This document shows positions 12,282 through 22,909 of a stretch of DNA of 64,000 nucleotides, in pieces. How positions within the stretch are numbered: the first letter of the stretch is position 1; each line of letters opens with the position of its first letter. Origin of the DNA: Oscarella lobularis (Eukaryota > Porifera > Homoscleromorpha > Homosclerophorida > Oscarellidae); contig NC_089181.1 in NCBI RefSeq assembly GCF_947507565.1, positions 186,001 through 250,000 of the forward strand, read 5' to 3'. The position numbers and the translations under genes were made by a program. The notes below the pieces were generated by a model. It was not told the DNA's origin. It saw nothing but the letters and a program-made list of their open reading frames with translations, and did no database searches.

Positions 12282-12644
12282 CCCGGGGGGGTGAAGAAAG
12301 AGAGCGCGAAAACAAACGCTGCTGCCAGGAGTTACTGTACGAAGTGATTAGGTAACTAAGCGCGCTACAGATGCTTCGCCAGAAGGTCACATACATGTAT
12401 CTGCATATAAATTGATTGCCCACCTGCAAAACGTCAGCCAGCGGCTACACATCGGATTTTTTGATGCAGACGCGGCCTACACTAATTGAGGGGGCCTGGC
12501 CTATAAAGATACCTATTTATTAGCAAAGGATCAAGCGTGATACGTCACCGGGTCGAGTCGTACTTTTTTGCGGTTACCTTCAAGGTAGACTCTCCTACTT
12601 TGGCATGCACATTCCGAGTCACTAGCGAAGTTCGAGGCAAATCT
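12282..12644. other. Intergenic region between MAM-like paralogues 1 and 2
   Basis: This 363 bp stretch lies upstream of paralogue 1 and downstream of paralogue 2. The 40 bases just beyond the paralogue 2 stop resemble the matching sequence beyond the paralogue 1 stop, which supports recent tandem duplication. I see no gene. Confidence 0.5.
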
Positions 12645-14439
12645 TCATATATTGTCACATTCACCTATATGAAAGCAAGTCTAAAATGCATCTAGCTTCT
12701 TGCATATACAATGCGGCTTACCACACGGAAAAGAATCGCTAGCGTAAAAATACACGTCATCCACAGCCAACTTGCTACCCACAACCCCACCGGTGAACTG
12801 CACTTGAAACGACTCACACTCGCCCAAGTACGAGTGTAAGTCGAGGCACTTTATTCCACTGACGTCGTAAGTGTTCAGCTGAAAATTCGACACCTTATAA
12901 TGCGAGTAGTCGCTATTGAGATACACGTAGGACGAATCGGTCATGCAGATCAACGAAACGACGAGTTGATGGTAGCCGTCACTGTAGAAGTGATAGATGA
13001 AACTTATCACCTCATTGGACGAATGATAGGTAATGGTGGGCGTGTTGAAAACTCCAATAGCAACATACGAGCCACCAATCTCATCGGGATCAAGAAACAA
13101 AGCAAAATCTAGAAAGGAAAACATCTTAGATATTACAAAAGCTTAATTTTATCATTGACCTGATGAACTCCTAGGTCGTATATTTGGACCAATGGCTCTC
13201 TTTCTGTCGTCGTCATCGTCGTCGATATCTGCAAAAGTGAATCCTGATGGCTGCAAATCCGTGACGCTGATGCCATCGTAGTGACACGTGCTGGTCGACT
13301 GGCTTTTGAGAAGTGTCAACGAATCTTCAGAATTCGTGATAAGCCCGTTGGCGCGCTTTCGCCTGCGATTCTCCTCGGGAAAGCCAACTCTCCACGAGAC
13401 AATTCCGCAGGCGTCGTTGCGAAAACTGCAGTCAGTCCCATCAAAATTGCAATCAGCCGTTGTTTGTACTAAATGATATGAGAACATTTTATCTATTTAT
13501 TAGTTGCGCGTGGCAGACTGTACTATACCTTCGGTAAGGTTGCAGCTTGACCTAAATTTTGGAATACCTAGAGTAATGTCGCCGTTCTCTACTTTAAGTA
13601 TGATTCGCAAACGAAAGGTTGAGCACGCTACTTCGTCGTCTTCGTCAAAGAGCTGAATGCACGCGATTCTCTCTACTCCAATTTCGTCCGTGTGCAAATA
13701 CATTAAGCCGCCTTTGACCGTTTTCCAATACGAGACTTTGACTTTGTCACCAAGAACTTTGACGGTTTGTCGACACTGCAGACGGTATTTCAGATTGAAG
13801 TTGGTCGGTCTTTCATTGACCACGTAGGTCATGTAAACATGACTATTGGATTTTTCCCACAACACTTTTGGAGAGTGGATGTCTTTCGATTTCGAAGTCG
13901 ATATCTGTTTTTCTACACCGAAAGAGTCCTGATGATCGTCCGAATTGAAACCGACTGCAGAGACAGAAAGAAAACGGGTCGAATCAACCCATGCATCTTG
14001 GATGGGTGTGTGATAGTCTACTCTACATAAACGGATTCAGGAACGCAAGCCTTTGAATAAACGGAAGGCGTAGCTGCGTGGGAATGTTTGGGCGCGGCTG
14101 ATGTACGTGGATCGACGAGAGACGGTCGGCTTCGTACTTTGCTCTCCGATAGAGCTACCGCTGCATGCACAAGACGCGTCTAGCGTCTAGTACGTAGTCC
14201 GTCTGACTGTCTACGTGGCACGTTCGATCGAATGCCTATCTGGCTTCTCAAAAAACGTGACGGCGGGAAGAACCCGCGCCGGCGCCTATCGCTACTACTT
14301 CTGCTGTGCAGTGGCGGCGGCTACATCCCGCCGCGGTAACAACGCGAAGCAACTTACATGAATCTTTGTCAAATAGGAATGACGAGCAGCCGAAAAAGCA
14401 GCTGAAGATCGCCCAAAAAGAGACTTTGCAGCGTGCCAT
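12645..14439 (-). CDS. Secreted MAM-like protein, paralogue 2
   Basis: This is the closest relative of paralogue 1, and the 3' exons are nearly identical at DNA level. E1 (14358-14439) encodes a signal peptide (MARCKVSFWAIFSCFFG). E2 (about 13530-13955) carries SNSHVYMTYVVNERPTNF and ends GDITLGIPKFRSSC. E3 (about 13170-13470) carries DCNFDGTDCSFRNDACG, then RRRKRANG and, near its end, DDDDRKRAIG. E4 (about 12722-13108) carries IGVFNTPTITYHSSN and FQVQFTGGVVGSKLAVDDV. E5 (12645-12664) is the same 20 nt terminal microexon as in paralogue 1 (tail ECDNI). The strong identity in E4-E5 but lower identity in E1-E2 suggests recent duplication or gene conversion over the 3' half. No membrane segment follows the MAM module, so a soluble secreted product is likely. 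Confidence 0.8.
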
Positions 14440-14487
14440 TTGATCCGAGCGAGGAGAATCTGAGCGAGGAGAATCCGAGAGCGCTGT

Positions 14488-14753
14488 AAACTACAACGCA
14501 GTGGCTATTGTTACGACAGTCGTAACAGAAATTAGGATTACGGCATAGAATAACAGGGTCCAAAACAAGTCGAATTTTTGAGATTGCAGCATCTTATGCC
14601 TTAGAATAAGGCATTCTAACTAACTGCACAAGTGTCTGTTTAGAAAACGACAATTTTTGATGTCAAAACAGACGCAAAAAGCCCCTAAGTCCCCTGTGCA
14701 TACAACTGCGCATGCGGAACTGTCGTAACAATAGCCACTACGAAACTACAACG
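14488..14753. mobile_element. MITE-like element with terminal inverted repeats and direct-repeat flanks
   Basis: A 20-base perfect inverted repeat pairs 14500-14519 (AGTGGCTATTGTTACGACAG) with 14720-14739. The same 11-base sequence, AAACTACAACG, flanks the outer ends in direct orientation at 14488-14498 and 14743-14753, as expected of a target-site duplication. The 244 bp interior has no ORF but contains smaller palindromes (ATGCCTTAGAATAAGGCAT near 14595). This fits a non-autonomous DNA transposon. A 9-11 bp duplication would suit a Mutator-like element, but the CAGTGGC end also resembles hAT termini, so the superfamily is open. It lies 50 bp upstream of the start codon of MAM-like paralogue 2. 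Confidence 0.7.
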
Positions 14754-15063
14754 AGGGCTCTAAGCGCGCGTTAAAACCCTGGGCGGCAAATGGGCGCGAA
14801 TCCCCACGCCTGTAAAAAAAACATAAATATCCAATAATCTTTGCGGTCGTCCGCAAAAGGTACTGTGCAGAGATACAAAATGATTTATGATAGAGCGGCG
14901 TATTGTTACCTTCAACTTGAAGTTCTAACGGTCGCGCCGTCAGCTGCTCACAAAAGAACCGAGGTCATGTCTAGCCATCTACAACGACAACGACAACAAC
15001 AACAACCTCAGCGCAACAAAGTCTAGAAAGAATCTCTGTCACGGCGCGGCGTACGTACTCGTT
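14754..15063. other. Intergenic, no gene seen
   Basis: About 310 bp between the MITE-like element and the stop of MAM-like paralogue 3. It holds a CAACAACAA-rich stretch near 14985-15005 and one 61-codon ORF (14841-15026) with no recognisable features. Confidence 0.5.
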
Positions 15064-16794
15064 TCACATGTTGTCATACTTGGCTACAAACGAAAAACAC
15101 CGCCATCAAGTAAGGAAAATAAATAACTAGCCAACGATTCTCACAGCAGGCGCTTTGAAAGAGAACGTCGTCGATTGCAAGTTTGCTACCTCTTGCGCCG
15201 CCTACAAATTGTACTTGAAACAATCGACAGCCGCTCAAATAGGCGTGCAGATGCAAACACTTTCGGCCAGACTGATCGTAGGTTTGCACTTTGAAATTTT
15301 TCACGGAGTAGTTCAAACTGCCTCGCAAGCGGATGTACCTCATTGCATTCGACACGCACCGCATCGAAACGACAATCTGATGAACTCCACGAGCGTAGAA
15401 ATAATAGGAGAAACTCATGGCTCTGTTCAGCGTTATATGATAGGTGAGAGTCGGCGTGTTGAACATGCCCGTAACGATGAGCCCCTTTTCGACGTTTCTC
15501 GGATTCAAAAACAGAGCAAAATCTGTCGAATCAATCAATACGAATTTATTATGTTGTCTATATTTGACTTTTTACCTGCTGCGGCTCGACGTAGACGCCG
15601 TCCATCAGCGGATGCCGACGATCTTTTCTTTTTTCCCGTTCCGCCGCCGCTGCCGGAAACTGTTACTGCTTTGAATCCCGACGATTGCAGGGCGACGACG
15701 TCGAGCATCGTTTCGCACGCGGTGGACGTTTTCTTCTTCAGCAACGGCACGTCCTCGTTATTCGCCGTACCGTCGTCGATTTTCCATTGTACGAATCCGC
15801 AGGCATCGTTTCGATATTCGCACGACTCTTCCTCGTCGAAACTGCAATCGGCAGCATAGATTTCTAAAAGACAAAGAATTCTAATAAAATTCATTGGACC
15901 GTTTAGCTCGACGGTGCACCTTCGTCGCCGCACGATCTGCTGAACTCGGGCAATTCAAACCAGACGTCACCGTCGTGGATTCGAATTATAAATATCGCAC
16001 GAAACAAGTCACATACGTCGGCCGCAGTTGGATCAAACATTCGAGAACATACGTGGTGAACGCCAACTTCTTTACTAGCGTCGCCCAGTTCCTCCACGCC
16101 GTAGATCGAAGTGTTGGTATACGTAAATTCATCCTCGTAGTCGTAAAGGAATGAATGATATTCATCCCAATTCGGCTTGTGCGTCGCGCATTGGAGATAG
16201 TAACTGATCGAAGTCGACGTCGGTACTGTGACCACTTCGAACTCCACGTTTACGTGACTATTCGATGGAGCCCATGCGAGAATGGGCGAGAAAAAGACAG
16301 TCGTGTCCACTGAGGACCTTCGTTCTCTACGGGCTTAGAAGAGAATTAATTATAGGCCCCGCGGCTTTTCCGCGTCACATGATAATTGTTGCAAATGAGT
16401 CGCGCGCCACTGTGAATCCACTCTAACGTCAGGATGACTCGACTCGCTTTCTAAGCGCTCCGACGCTAAGTTGGAGTTCGTTCCAAAAATTTGTCACGTC
16501 TGCTGATATGGACTCCATATACGCGCACTCTATCTCTAAATTCTTCCTCCTCGAGAGTTTCTACGTAAAGCGTCGCTGCGTACAGTGGTCTGATCGACAG
16601 AGGCCGCTCGCCCCCCCCCCCCCCCCCCCCCCCCCCACCAACTAACTCTTGTAGCGACTAACTCTTGTAGCGACTCTGAACCGTCAGCGTACGAGTTCAG
16701 CGTACGTGCATTATATAGACTTACTTTCCCAGCTTCGACAGACGCCGAGGTCGAGCACGACGAACAGAAAGAGCAACATGATACGAGACGTCAT
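15064..16794 (-). CDS. Secreted MAM-like protein, paralogue 3
   Basis: E1 (16735-16794) gives a signal peptide (MTSRIMLLFLFVVLDLGVC). A first intron of about 420 bp follows and contains a run of 26 cytosines. E2 (about 15915-16312) is the N-terminal module (SNSHVNVEFEVVTVP; ends GDVWFELPEFSRSC). E3 (about 15580-15860) has DCSFDEEESCEYRNDACGF, then a basic segment with KKKR and RRLRR. E4 (about 15145-15522) has GMFNTPTLTYH, FYARGVHQIVVSM and FQVQFVGGARGSKLAIDDV. A last microexon (15064-15079) encodes a tail ending KYDNM. It is more divergent than the 1/2 pair, but exon phases and cysteine positions agree. Secreted or extracellular; function unknown. Confidence 0.78.
16611..16636. repeat. Homopolymer run of 26 C
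   Basis: An uninterrupted C tract in intron 1 of MAM-like paralogue 3. In the transcript (minus strand) it is a G26 run able to form G-quadruplexes. Its true length may be uncertain because of sequencing. Confidence 0.9.
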
Positions 16795-17178
16795 GACTTC
16801 TCTCTCGCGCCGGACAAAGAGAGCGCGCGTACGTTTTCGCACCTGCGCTCTAATACAATTGACCCCTCAACGTTGACACGTCTATTGGGGCATAGTAATT
16901 ATTGGTCTGAAATATCACAATTTAATTACAGTAATTGATTTCTCTGCTTACTTCGGTATCTGTGAAGACGATTTTCGTACTGTACACCCTCGAATTCGTC
17001 CAACTCGTTCAATTCCGTTAATTCTCAAATTGGACACAATAAACAAAAATATACGTGTAGAAATTGGTATCATTAGTTCAAACCACCAAACAGTATCACA
17101 GTATCACTAACAACAAAGAAATTCCTCCAAAGCAGTAGTATCTAAATGTACCTGTTGTCTTCGAACGTGACGGCAGGC
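16795..17178. other. Intergenic, no gene seen
   Basis: 384 bp, AT-rich in the 17.0-17.1 kb part, between the start of MAM-like paralogue 3 and the stop of paralogue 4. No ORF, RNA gene or repeat recognised. Confidence 0.5.
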
Positions 17179-18579
17179 TCACATATTATCATACTGACCT
17201 ACACGTAGAAAGAAAAAAATGACCACCACAATGCGGATATATCAAGTGTCAGCCACTCACTGCAGGACTGGTAAAAATAGACGTTGTCGACGACGAGTTT
17301 GCTGCCTCTCGTACCGCCCGTAAATTGCACTTGAAACTGCGTGCAGCCTCCCAAATAGGCGTGCAGATTCAAACACTTGCGCCCCGACAGATCGAACGTC
17401 TTTATGGCAAAATTCGTCACATCGTAATTGGCGTTGCGTCTCAAGCGAATGTGCCGAGACGTCACTCCGGAAACGCACAGCAACGAGACGACGATCTGAT
17501 GAACGCCGTGCGAGTAGAAGCGATAGGTGAAACGCATCGCTTTGTTGAGCGTGGGATGATAGGTGAGCGTTGGCGTGTTAAAAGCGCCCATGACGACACG
17601 ATTCTTATCACCTGGGTCCGGACTCAAACTCAGACCGTAGCCTAGAGAGGAGGGAAAATTCAACGTTGATAATTGAAACGACTCCTTACCTGATGTAGTT
17701 CGGCGATTTCTTTTCGCTTCTGATCGCTTTTCTCTCGTCCTGATAACCATCTCAGTGAATCCGGAGAGTTGCATGGCTGGAACGTTGATCAACGAAGGAC
17801 ACGAATACGTCGTCTTTCTCCTGAGCAACGCCAGGTCGGCATTCATTTGACCGTTCGCGTCGCTGTCGATTTTCCACGGTAAAAATCCGCATGCGTCGTT
17901 TCGAAAGCCGCACGAGTCTTTCCCATCAAAACGACAATCCGCAGTGTATATCTCTAAGAAGACATGCAAAGCGCCTCTGACCCTTGAAGAAACAGTATAC
18001 CCGTGTAGACCCCTCTCCCTTCATACTTTCAGCGTCACAGGACTTTTTAAATTCAGGAAGTCCAAAGTGAATGTCGCCCCCTTGAATCACCGTCGTGACG
18101 GCGAGACGAAACTCGTAGTTCTCCGTTTGCGACGCGTGAAAGAGCTCAATGCAGACGTACTTCGTTCTATCTGACACGTGGCTAACGTCAATGGAAAGAG
18201 TGTCGGCGATGCCAGTGGGCACAAAATAGCGTTTCTTGACGGTTTGCCGCGTCCAGCCCGAAAGTACGCTCTCTTGACGATATTCAGCGCGTTGAAGAGA
18301 ATAAGAGACGCGGACTGAGCGCGGTATCGACGAGACGACGTATCCGAGAACGAAATGACTGTTCGATGGAGAAGAGACGAGAAGAGGCGAATAGATCGTC
18401 CTTGTGACGACAGGAGGAGGTCGAGGAGACGTTTCCATCCAACCTTTCGACGAGAAAACGGGGTAGGGAGATTCGAACGAGCTAACGGAGACGTTCTAAC
18501 CCCATCCAGCCGAGCAGAAGCCGACGTAGCACAGAAAAACCGTGCTTGCGCCAAGGAGAAAGAAAAAACTGCTGGTCAT
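17179..18579 (-). CDS. Secreted MAM-like protein, paralogue 4
   Basis: E1 (18501-18579) encodes a signal peptide (MTSSFFFLLGASTVFLCYVG). E2 (about 18030-18440) carries SNSHFVLGYVVSSIPRSV and ends GDIHFGLPEFKKSC. E3 (about 17692-17955) carries DCRFDGKDSCGFRNDACGF and a strongly basic end (REKRSEAKRNRR). E4 (about 17265-17642) carries GAFNTPTLTYH, FYSHGVHQIVVSL and FQVQFTGGTRGSKLVVDNV. The short last exon encodes a tail ending QYDNM, like paralogue 3 (KYDNM), so 3 and 4 form one subgroup and 1 and 2 the other. Divergent from OPA3; their start codons are 157 bp apart. Confidence 0.78.
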
Positions 18580-18736
18580 GAGAAGTGGAAGTTAGTCGTG
18601 TCGCGATTTGATGTGAGGATTCACAGTATCTCTCATTTGAACGCGATCGGGTTGCACGAGGGGCCAGCCCCGGCCCCGGCCCGGCTGTTTAGCGAGGCCA
18701 CACCCGCGTCAACTTTCCCCGTATGATCTATGAGCA

Positions 18737-19278
18737 ATGGTCGTCGGTGCGTTTCCTATCGGAAAGCTGCTCTACCTTGGCGTGAAGCAAATTTCTAGAC
18801 CAATATCGCATCAGGTGAAAAGAGCGGCTAAGAACAGTGCGATATTTAGACGATGGATTTGTCTTCCGCCAGCAAGAGGCGAGAAAATCCCTAGACTGCA
18901 CAGAAAAAGCTTTCTAAGTACTCGCGTCTCTTGTTCTATAATTTAGCTTACAACTGGCTCCAGATGTTGACGAAAATGCGAACGATGGGCGCCAAAGGGA
19001 AGATCGAAGCGCCGAGAATGACCGAAGAGACAGCCGTCGAATTGGGAGCCGAATTATTGGGCGAATTCGTCGTTTACGGAATCGCATCCGCTAGTCTGTT
19101 ATACGAGTACGTTCGCAGCTCTCGTCGAGAGCAGCAGCGCCAAGAGAGCCAGGAGGACGATATGCAGAATCTGACGAATAGAGTCAAGCAACTTGAACTG
19201 AAGCTGGATGCCAAGTCTGTCGAACTTAGAGAACTAAACGAACGACTGCTAGAAAGGAATAGTCAAATTAAGAAATAG
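18737..19278 (+). CDS. OPA3: OPA3-like mitochondrial membrane protein
   Basis: 157 residues over two exons, 18737-18878 and 18947-19278. The N-terminus (MVVGAFPIGKLLYLGVKQIS, then ICLPPA) and the core (YNWLQMLTKMRTMG, AVELGAELLGE) match the OPA3 family closely. A hydrophobic stretch (VVYGIASASLLYEYV) is followed by a C-terminal coiled coil (LTNRVKQLELKLDAKSVELRELN...). OPA3 resides in mitochondrial membranes, and human mutations cause optic atrophy with 3-methylglutaconic aciduria. The only join that keeps the family frame uses a GC donor (AGAG|GCGAGA) with the acceptor TTTAG at 18946, so the intron is probably of the GC-AG class. Its tail faces CCDC61, 68 bp away. Confidence 0.9.
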
Positions 19279-19346
19279 GGTCCTTGCATTAGGTTATTTT
19301 CAAGTAAAATAATATGGGGAGGGAGAGAGGGGTCCTGATGTGAAGC

Positions 19347-21703
19347 CTACGTTTCCATGGAACTTTTCATAAATTGCTTGAGCGCATTCAATCGAGCGTC
19401 AATCTCTGATATCTCCGCTGACCTCTTGGCATACTCCTCCTCTCGACTAAGATCTATATCACACAGAAATTCATCAACTGTTTTAACTAATTTTTTTAAA
19501 TTAAATACCCTGCTGTCTGGACGATGTGTGTTTAGTGTGTTTAGGAGTGCTTGCTTGTCTAGCAGGCTAAAAGTGGTCTACGTAGAGAAATTCTCAATTT
19601 ATTCTTCTATGCAAACCTTTCTGGAAAACCCGGGACTCTGCCATGCGTATCTTCCACGCCATCTCGGTCTGAGAGAGCTCAAATTTTGGCATCTGACTAT
19701 GGAGATCTTTTGTGATCTAACCTGCTTCGGTTTGAAGTTTCTATTCGTATGGAACTGTCGCTTCGCTCGAGAGACGAGTCACGCGAGGACCTGCGACTGC
19801 CCATGCTGCCAGCTAGAAACGCGTTAAGATGTACTAAGTAGGCCAAAAAAGAAAGAATTACCTACCAGATGAGCCACGACTACGTTGTCGACGATCTAAA
19901 ATCAAAAATCGCAAAAAATACAAAAGAATTTTCCACGTTACGGTGGCCAGCTGGTATGACTGTAGGTGAAGAGAGAGGAAGTTGATTTCCAATAGGTCGC
20001 CTTTCAGACGAGTTCGATCGAGAGCGAGGCACCCTAGGCATCTGTTTCCCCTGAGGAGCTCGTCGCGGATTGGCGTCCCTCAGTTTCCTCTGCTTGTCTC
20101 TAACATAACTGAGAGCCAAATTAAGGAAAAACGAATGCAGAAAACGAAAAATTTTTTTTGTTTTGGAGTTGGGATACGCAGTTGGATCAAATCTAGGATA
20201 CCTTGCTCCTAAAAGAGCACACTCTGGCTTATCTTTAAAACAACACCGGGTGCCCTACCTGCTGGAGAAGGAGTAAACGGCTTCCTTCTCTCCTCCTGCC
20301 GATCTTCGTCCCTAGATCGACTCCTTGGCCTCGGACGACGTTCCCCTGACGACGATCGTTGTCTCGAATAAGACGGCGGTTTATGACGAGGCAGGGAGCC
20401 AATTCGTTGTCTAATATAAGAAAGCCAGCCTCTCTACAGGTTTCCAAGACGACGGGGGTTCGAGGTGCGTACCCTTTCTTCAACGTAGCTAGTTCATTTG
20501 TCAGACTCTTTACCCGTATGCGAAGATTTCGTTCTGACGTCCTGAGATCCTCGAGCTATTGACGTCAATAGATTATATTTTCAATTGAATCGCGGTGGAC
20601 GCACTTCGAGTAAAAGGCCTCGATTCTGATCACTTTGTCTTCGCGACGATCGCTGATGCTTCGTTCTTTCTTTTAGTAAGTCAGCCTTTATTATTGAGAG
20701 ATACAGTGGAGCCTGTCTATTTCGCTTCTCTTACTTCTAATGTTCGTATGACTTTCTTTAGTACTTGTATTTCCTTTGACGCGTTTCCCGCCTGGCTCAA
20801 TTTGACGTCGTGACGAAATCGTTCAAACGCCTCTTCCAGGTCTTCTTTCTCCTTCAGCAGATCTTCATATCTACAAGACAAAAAACTGACTAAACAAAAC
20901 GTTATTTAGTGAACCAACTCACGCAGTCTGAAGTTGAATGACGTCACTACGCTTATGTCCTTTCGTCAACTAAAAGAACATCATTTGAAATACGAAAGAA
21001 CGGAAAAACTCTTTTTTCTTGCTGACCTGTCTTCGCAATTGCTCCAATTCGTTTTTCAACTTTCTAATCGTCGCCTGCTGAGCAACAGGATCTGGTTTCC
21101 CTTGATACGGCAAAGGTAGAGGATAGTGAATCCTACATAACCCCCATTCAATAACTGCAACGTCACAAAAAAAATAATTTCACGGCACCTGTCAAACTCA
21201 ACCGAATAAGTCAGTATAAGATATTTTTTATTTCCCAATTGACGTCCGCCGCCGCCGCCGCCGCCACCACCGCGTTTGGATCCCTGCCCACCGCCCTTCT
21301 GTCGACTCCTAAGCCTCTCCAAGTCCTCATACGTCAGCAAGTCAAGAGATACAGAAGCGCTTGACTAAAGATATTATAGAGGTCGTCCGTCTTATGTATA
21401 ATCTGTGTTACCTGGGTAGCAGCGGACTGAAGCATGTTGCAGAAGACTGAAAACTGCTTGAAATTGCCCGTCTTGTGCGTCAACTCTTCGATATCTAGAA
21501 AATGTGTCGGCTTTCGCGTTCCTTCGCCGCCGGAGTCGCGTCTTACAGCGCGGCTCGAATTCGCCTCGCCACTGCTCGGCGGACGTCTTGTCTTCGACTT
21601 CTACGACGAGAAGCTCCGTTTCGGAGTCTTCTCCTTTCGTCGCTTCGGTCGAAACGACGTATTCGACGCCGCGAAATGTGTAGTCGCTCGAAATGCGCGC
21701 CAT
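19347..21703 (-). CDS. CCDC61: CCDC61 / VFL3 centriole-basal body protein
   Basis: Paralogue of SAS-6 and XRCC4 that forms filaments at centrioles and basal bodies and positions rootlets and flagella (VFL3 in Chlamydomonas). The start ATG at 21703 gives MARISSDYTFRGVEYVV. The head domain continues with ELLVVEVEDKTSAEQWRGEF, FQAVFSLLQHA, LLTYEDLERLRSRQ and KKYLILTYSVEFDR. A coiled coil in several small exons (20.6-21.1 kb) leads to an Arg/Ser-rich linker (19.9-20.4 kb). The conserved C-terminal helix AEISEIDARLNALKQFM ends at stop 19347-19349. A Gly-rich insert (poly-GGC, about 21243-21275) interrupts the head domain between SRQKG and QLGNKKYL; the human protein has a shorter loop there. Divergent from the DFPase-like gene. 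Confidence 0.9.
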
Positions 21704-21845
21704 TCGTTCGCTCGAGACGATCCAGGAACAGATCACGAAAGGATAGAGATATTTCCGTCGCGAAAAATAGCCAATCTACTCGCTAGCCGAGAAAAACAAG
21801 CAACGATTTTCAAACGAGAGTGGGAGACAACTTCCCGTATGCAAC

Positions 21846-22775
21846 ATGGCGATCGAAATTCATTCCCCGCCGTTCGAGAAAATCTGCGACGGTCTAAAGG
21901 GAGCCGAAGGCCCCGTTTTTGACAAGAACGGCGATTTCTTCATGGTCGCGCCCGAAGTCGAAGACTCGAACGGCCAATCAGCTGGAGAGATATTGAAAAT
22001 CGATTTGAAGACGGGATCGGCGACGAAATGGTGCCTACCAAGAAGCGACGGAGTCGGAGGAATCCCCGCCGGATGCCAGATTGACAAAGAAAACGCGTTG
22101 TGGGTCGCAGATATGCGTCTGGGTCTCCTAAAGGTGACCGTCTCCCAAACCGATTCCACAAAGGGCGTTTTCGTACAAGTGCGCAAGCAAAGCGACGACG
22201 GCAAACCGATGCAGGGCTGCAACGATTGCGCTTTCGATCCCAGCGGAAATTTATGGGTGACGGCACCGGCCGGGGAAATAGCTCCGGCACCTTATCGACG
22301 ATCGATGGAAGAGCCGTTCGGATCCGTCTATTGCTACACGAGCGACGGGAAAATGATTCTAGTTGATACTGGTTATCGCTTCTCCAACGGAATTGCCGTC
22401 ACTCGAAACGGAGCGACGCTGATTGTCGCCGAAACGCCGACAAAGTCTCTTTGGGCTTACGATATCAACGGGCCCGGTTCCGTTTCCAATAAGAGGCTGT
22501 GGGGTCGATTGCCTGGGGAGCATGAGGGAGGTCCCGATGGGATGGATTTCGATCGAGATGGAAGGCTACTTGTTGCTAATTGGGGTAGCGGTCACTTGGA
22601 AGTGTTCGACGAAAGCGGCGTTCACGTGTCACGCATCAAATGTCCGTTTAAGAATCCCAGTAATTTGCATTTTGAACCGGGAAGCGGTGTCGTTTACGTG
22701 ACTGAACACGAGTTTCATGGCCTGTGGAAATTCAGCTGGACGACGCCGGGCCAAAGGCAATATTGCGAACTGTAA
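21846..22775 (+). CDS. DFPase-like SMP-30/gluconolactonase-family hydrolase, intronless
   Basis: 309-residue six-bladed beta-propeller. Segments GAEGPVFDKNGDF, VAPEVE, GGIPAGCQ, VADMRLGLL, MQGCNDCAFD, GNLWVTAPAGE, IVAETPTK, GMDFD, LLVANWGSGH, PSNLHF and VTEHE match squid diisopropylfluorophosphatase very closely. The metal- and substrate-site residues known from that enzyme are present: Glu21, Asn126, Asn181, Asp231, Asn273, His275 and His288 in this numbering. Such enzymes hydrolyse phosphotriesters or lactones using Ca2+; the natural substrate is unknown. No signal peptide is seen, so it is probably cytosolic. It is one uninterrupted exon in a genome where conserved genes carry many introns. 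That suggests retroposition or horizontal acquisition. Confidence 0.9.
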   Translation: MAIEIHSPPFEKICDGLKGAEGPVFDKNGDFFMVAPEVEDSNGQSAGEILKIDLKTGSATKWCLPRSDGVGGIPAGCQIDKENALWVADMRLGLLKVTVSQTDSTKGVFVQVRKQSDDGKPMQGCNDCAFDPSGNLWVTAPAGEIAPAPYRRSMEEPFGSVYCYTSDGKMILVDTGYRFSNGIAVTRNGATLIVAETPTKSLWAYDINGPGSVSNKRLWGRLPGEHEGGPDGMDFDRDGRLLVANWGSGHLEVFDESGVHVSRIKCPFKNPSNLHFEPGSGVVYVTEHEFHGLWKFSWTTPGQRQYCEL

Positions 22776-22909
22776 GTGAGACGCTTGCTTTTTTTTTCTA
22801 TTTTCGTACTTCCAAGTCACACCATTTATAAATAAAAAAGGATCTACTCCTAATTGCTTCTCCCTAAATCAGATAGAATAGATACAAAGGGAACGGATAA
22901 ACTAATCTG

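Noticed and set aside
15155-15859. 234-codon plus-strand ORF
   Set aside because: Lies antisense to exons 3-4 of MAM-like copy 3, crosses its introns and has no domain-like pattern. The minus-strand frame is conserved in four other copies.
18087-18554. 155-codon minus-strand ORF
   Set aside because: Out of frame with the MAM-like copy 4 exon that covers the same bases; Ser/Arg-rich with no recognisable features.
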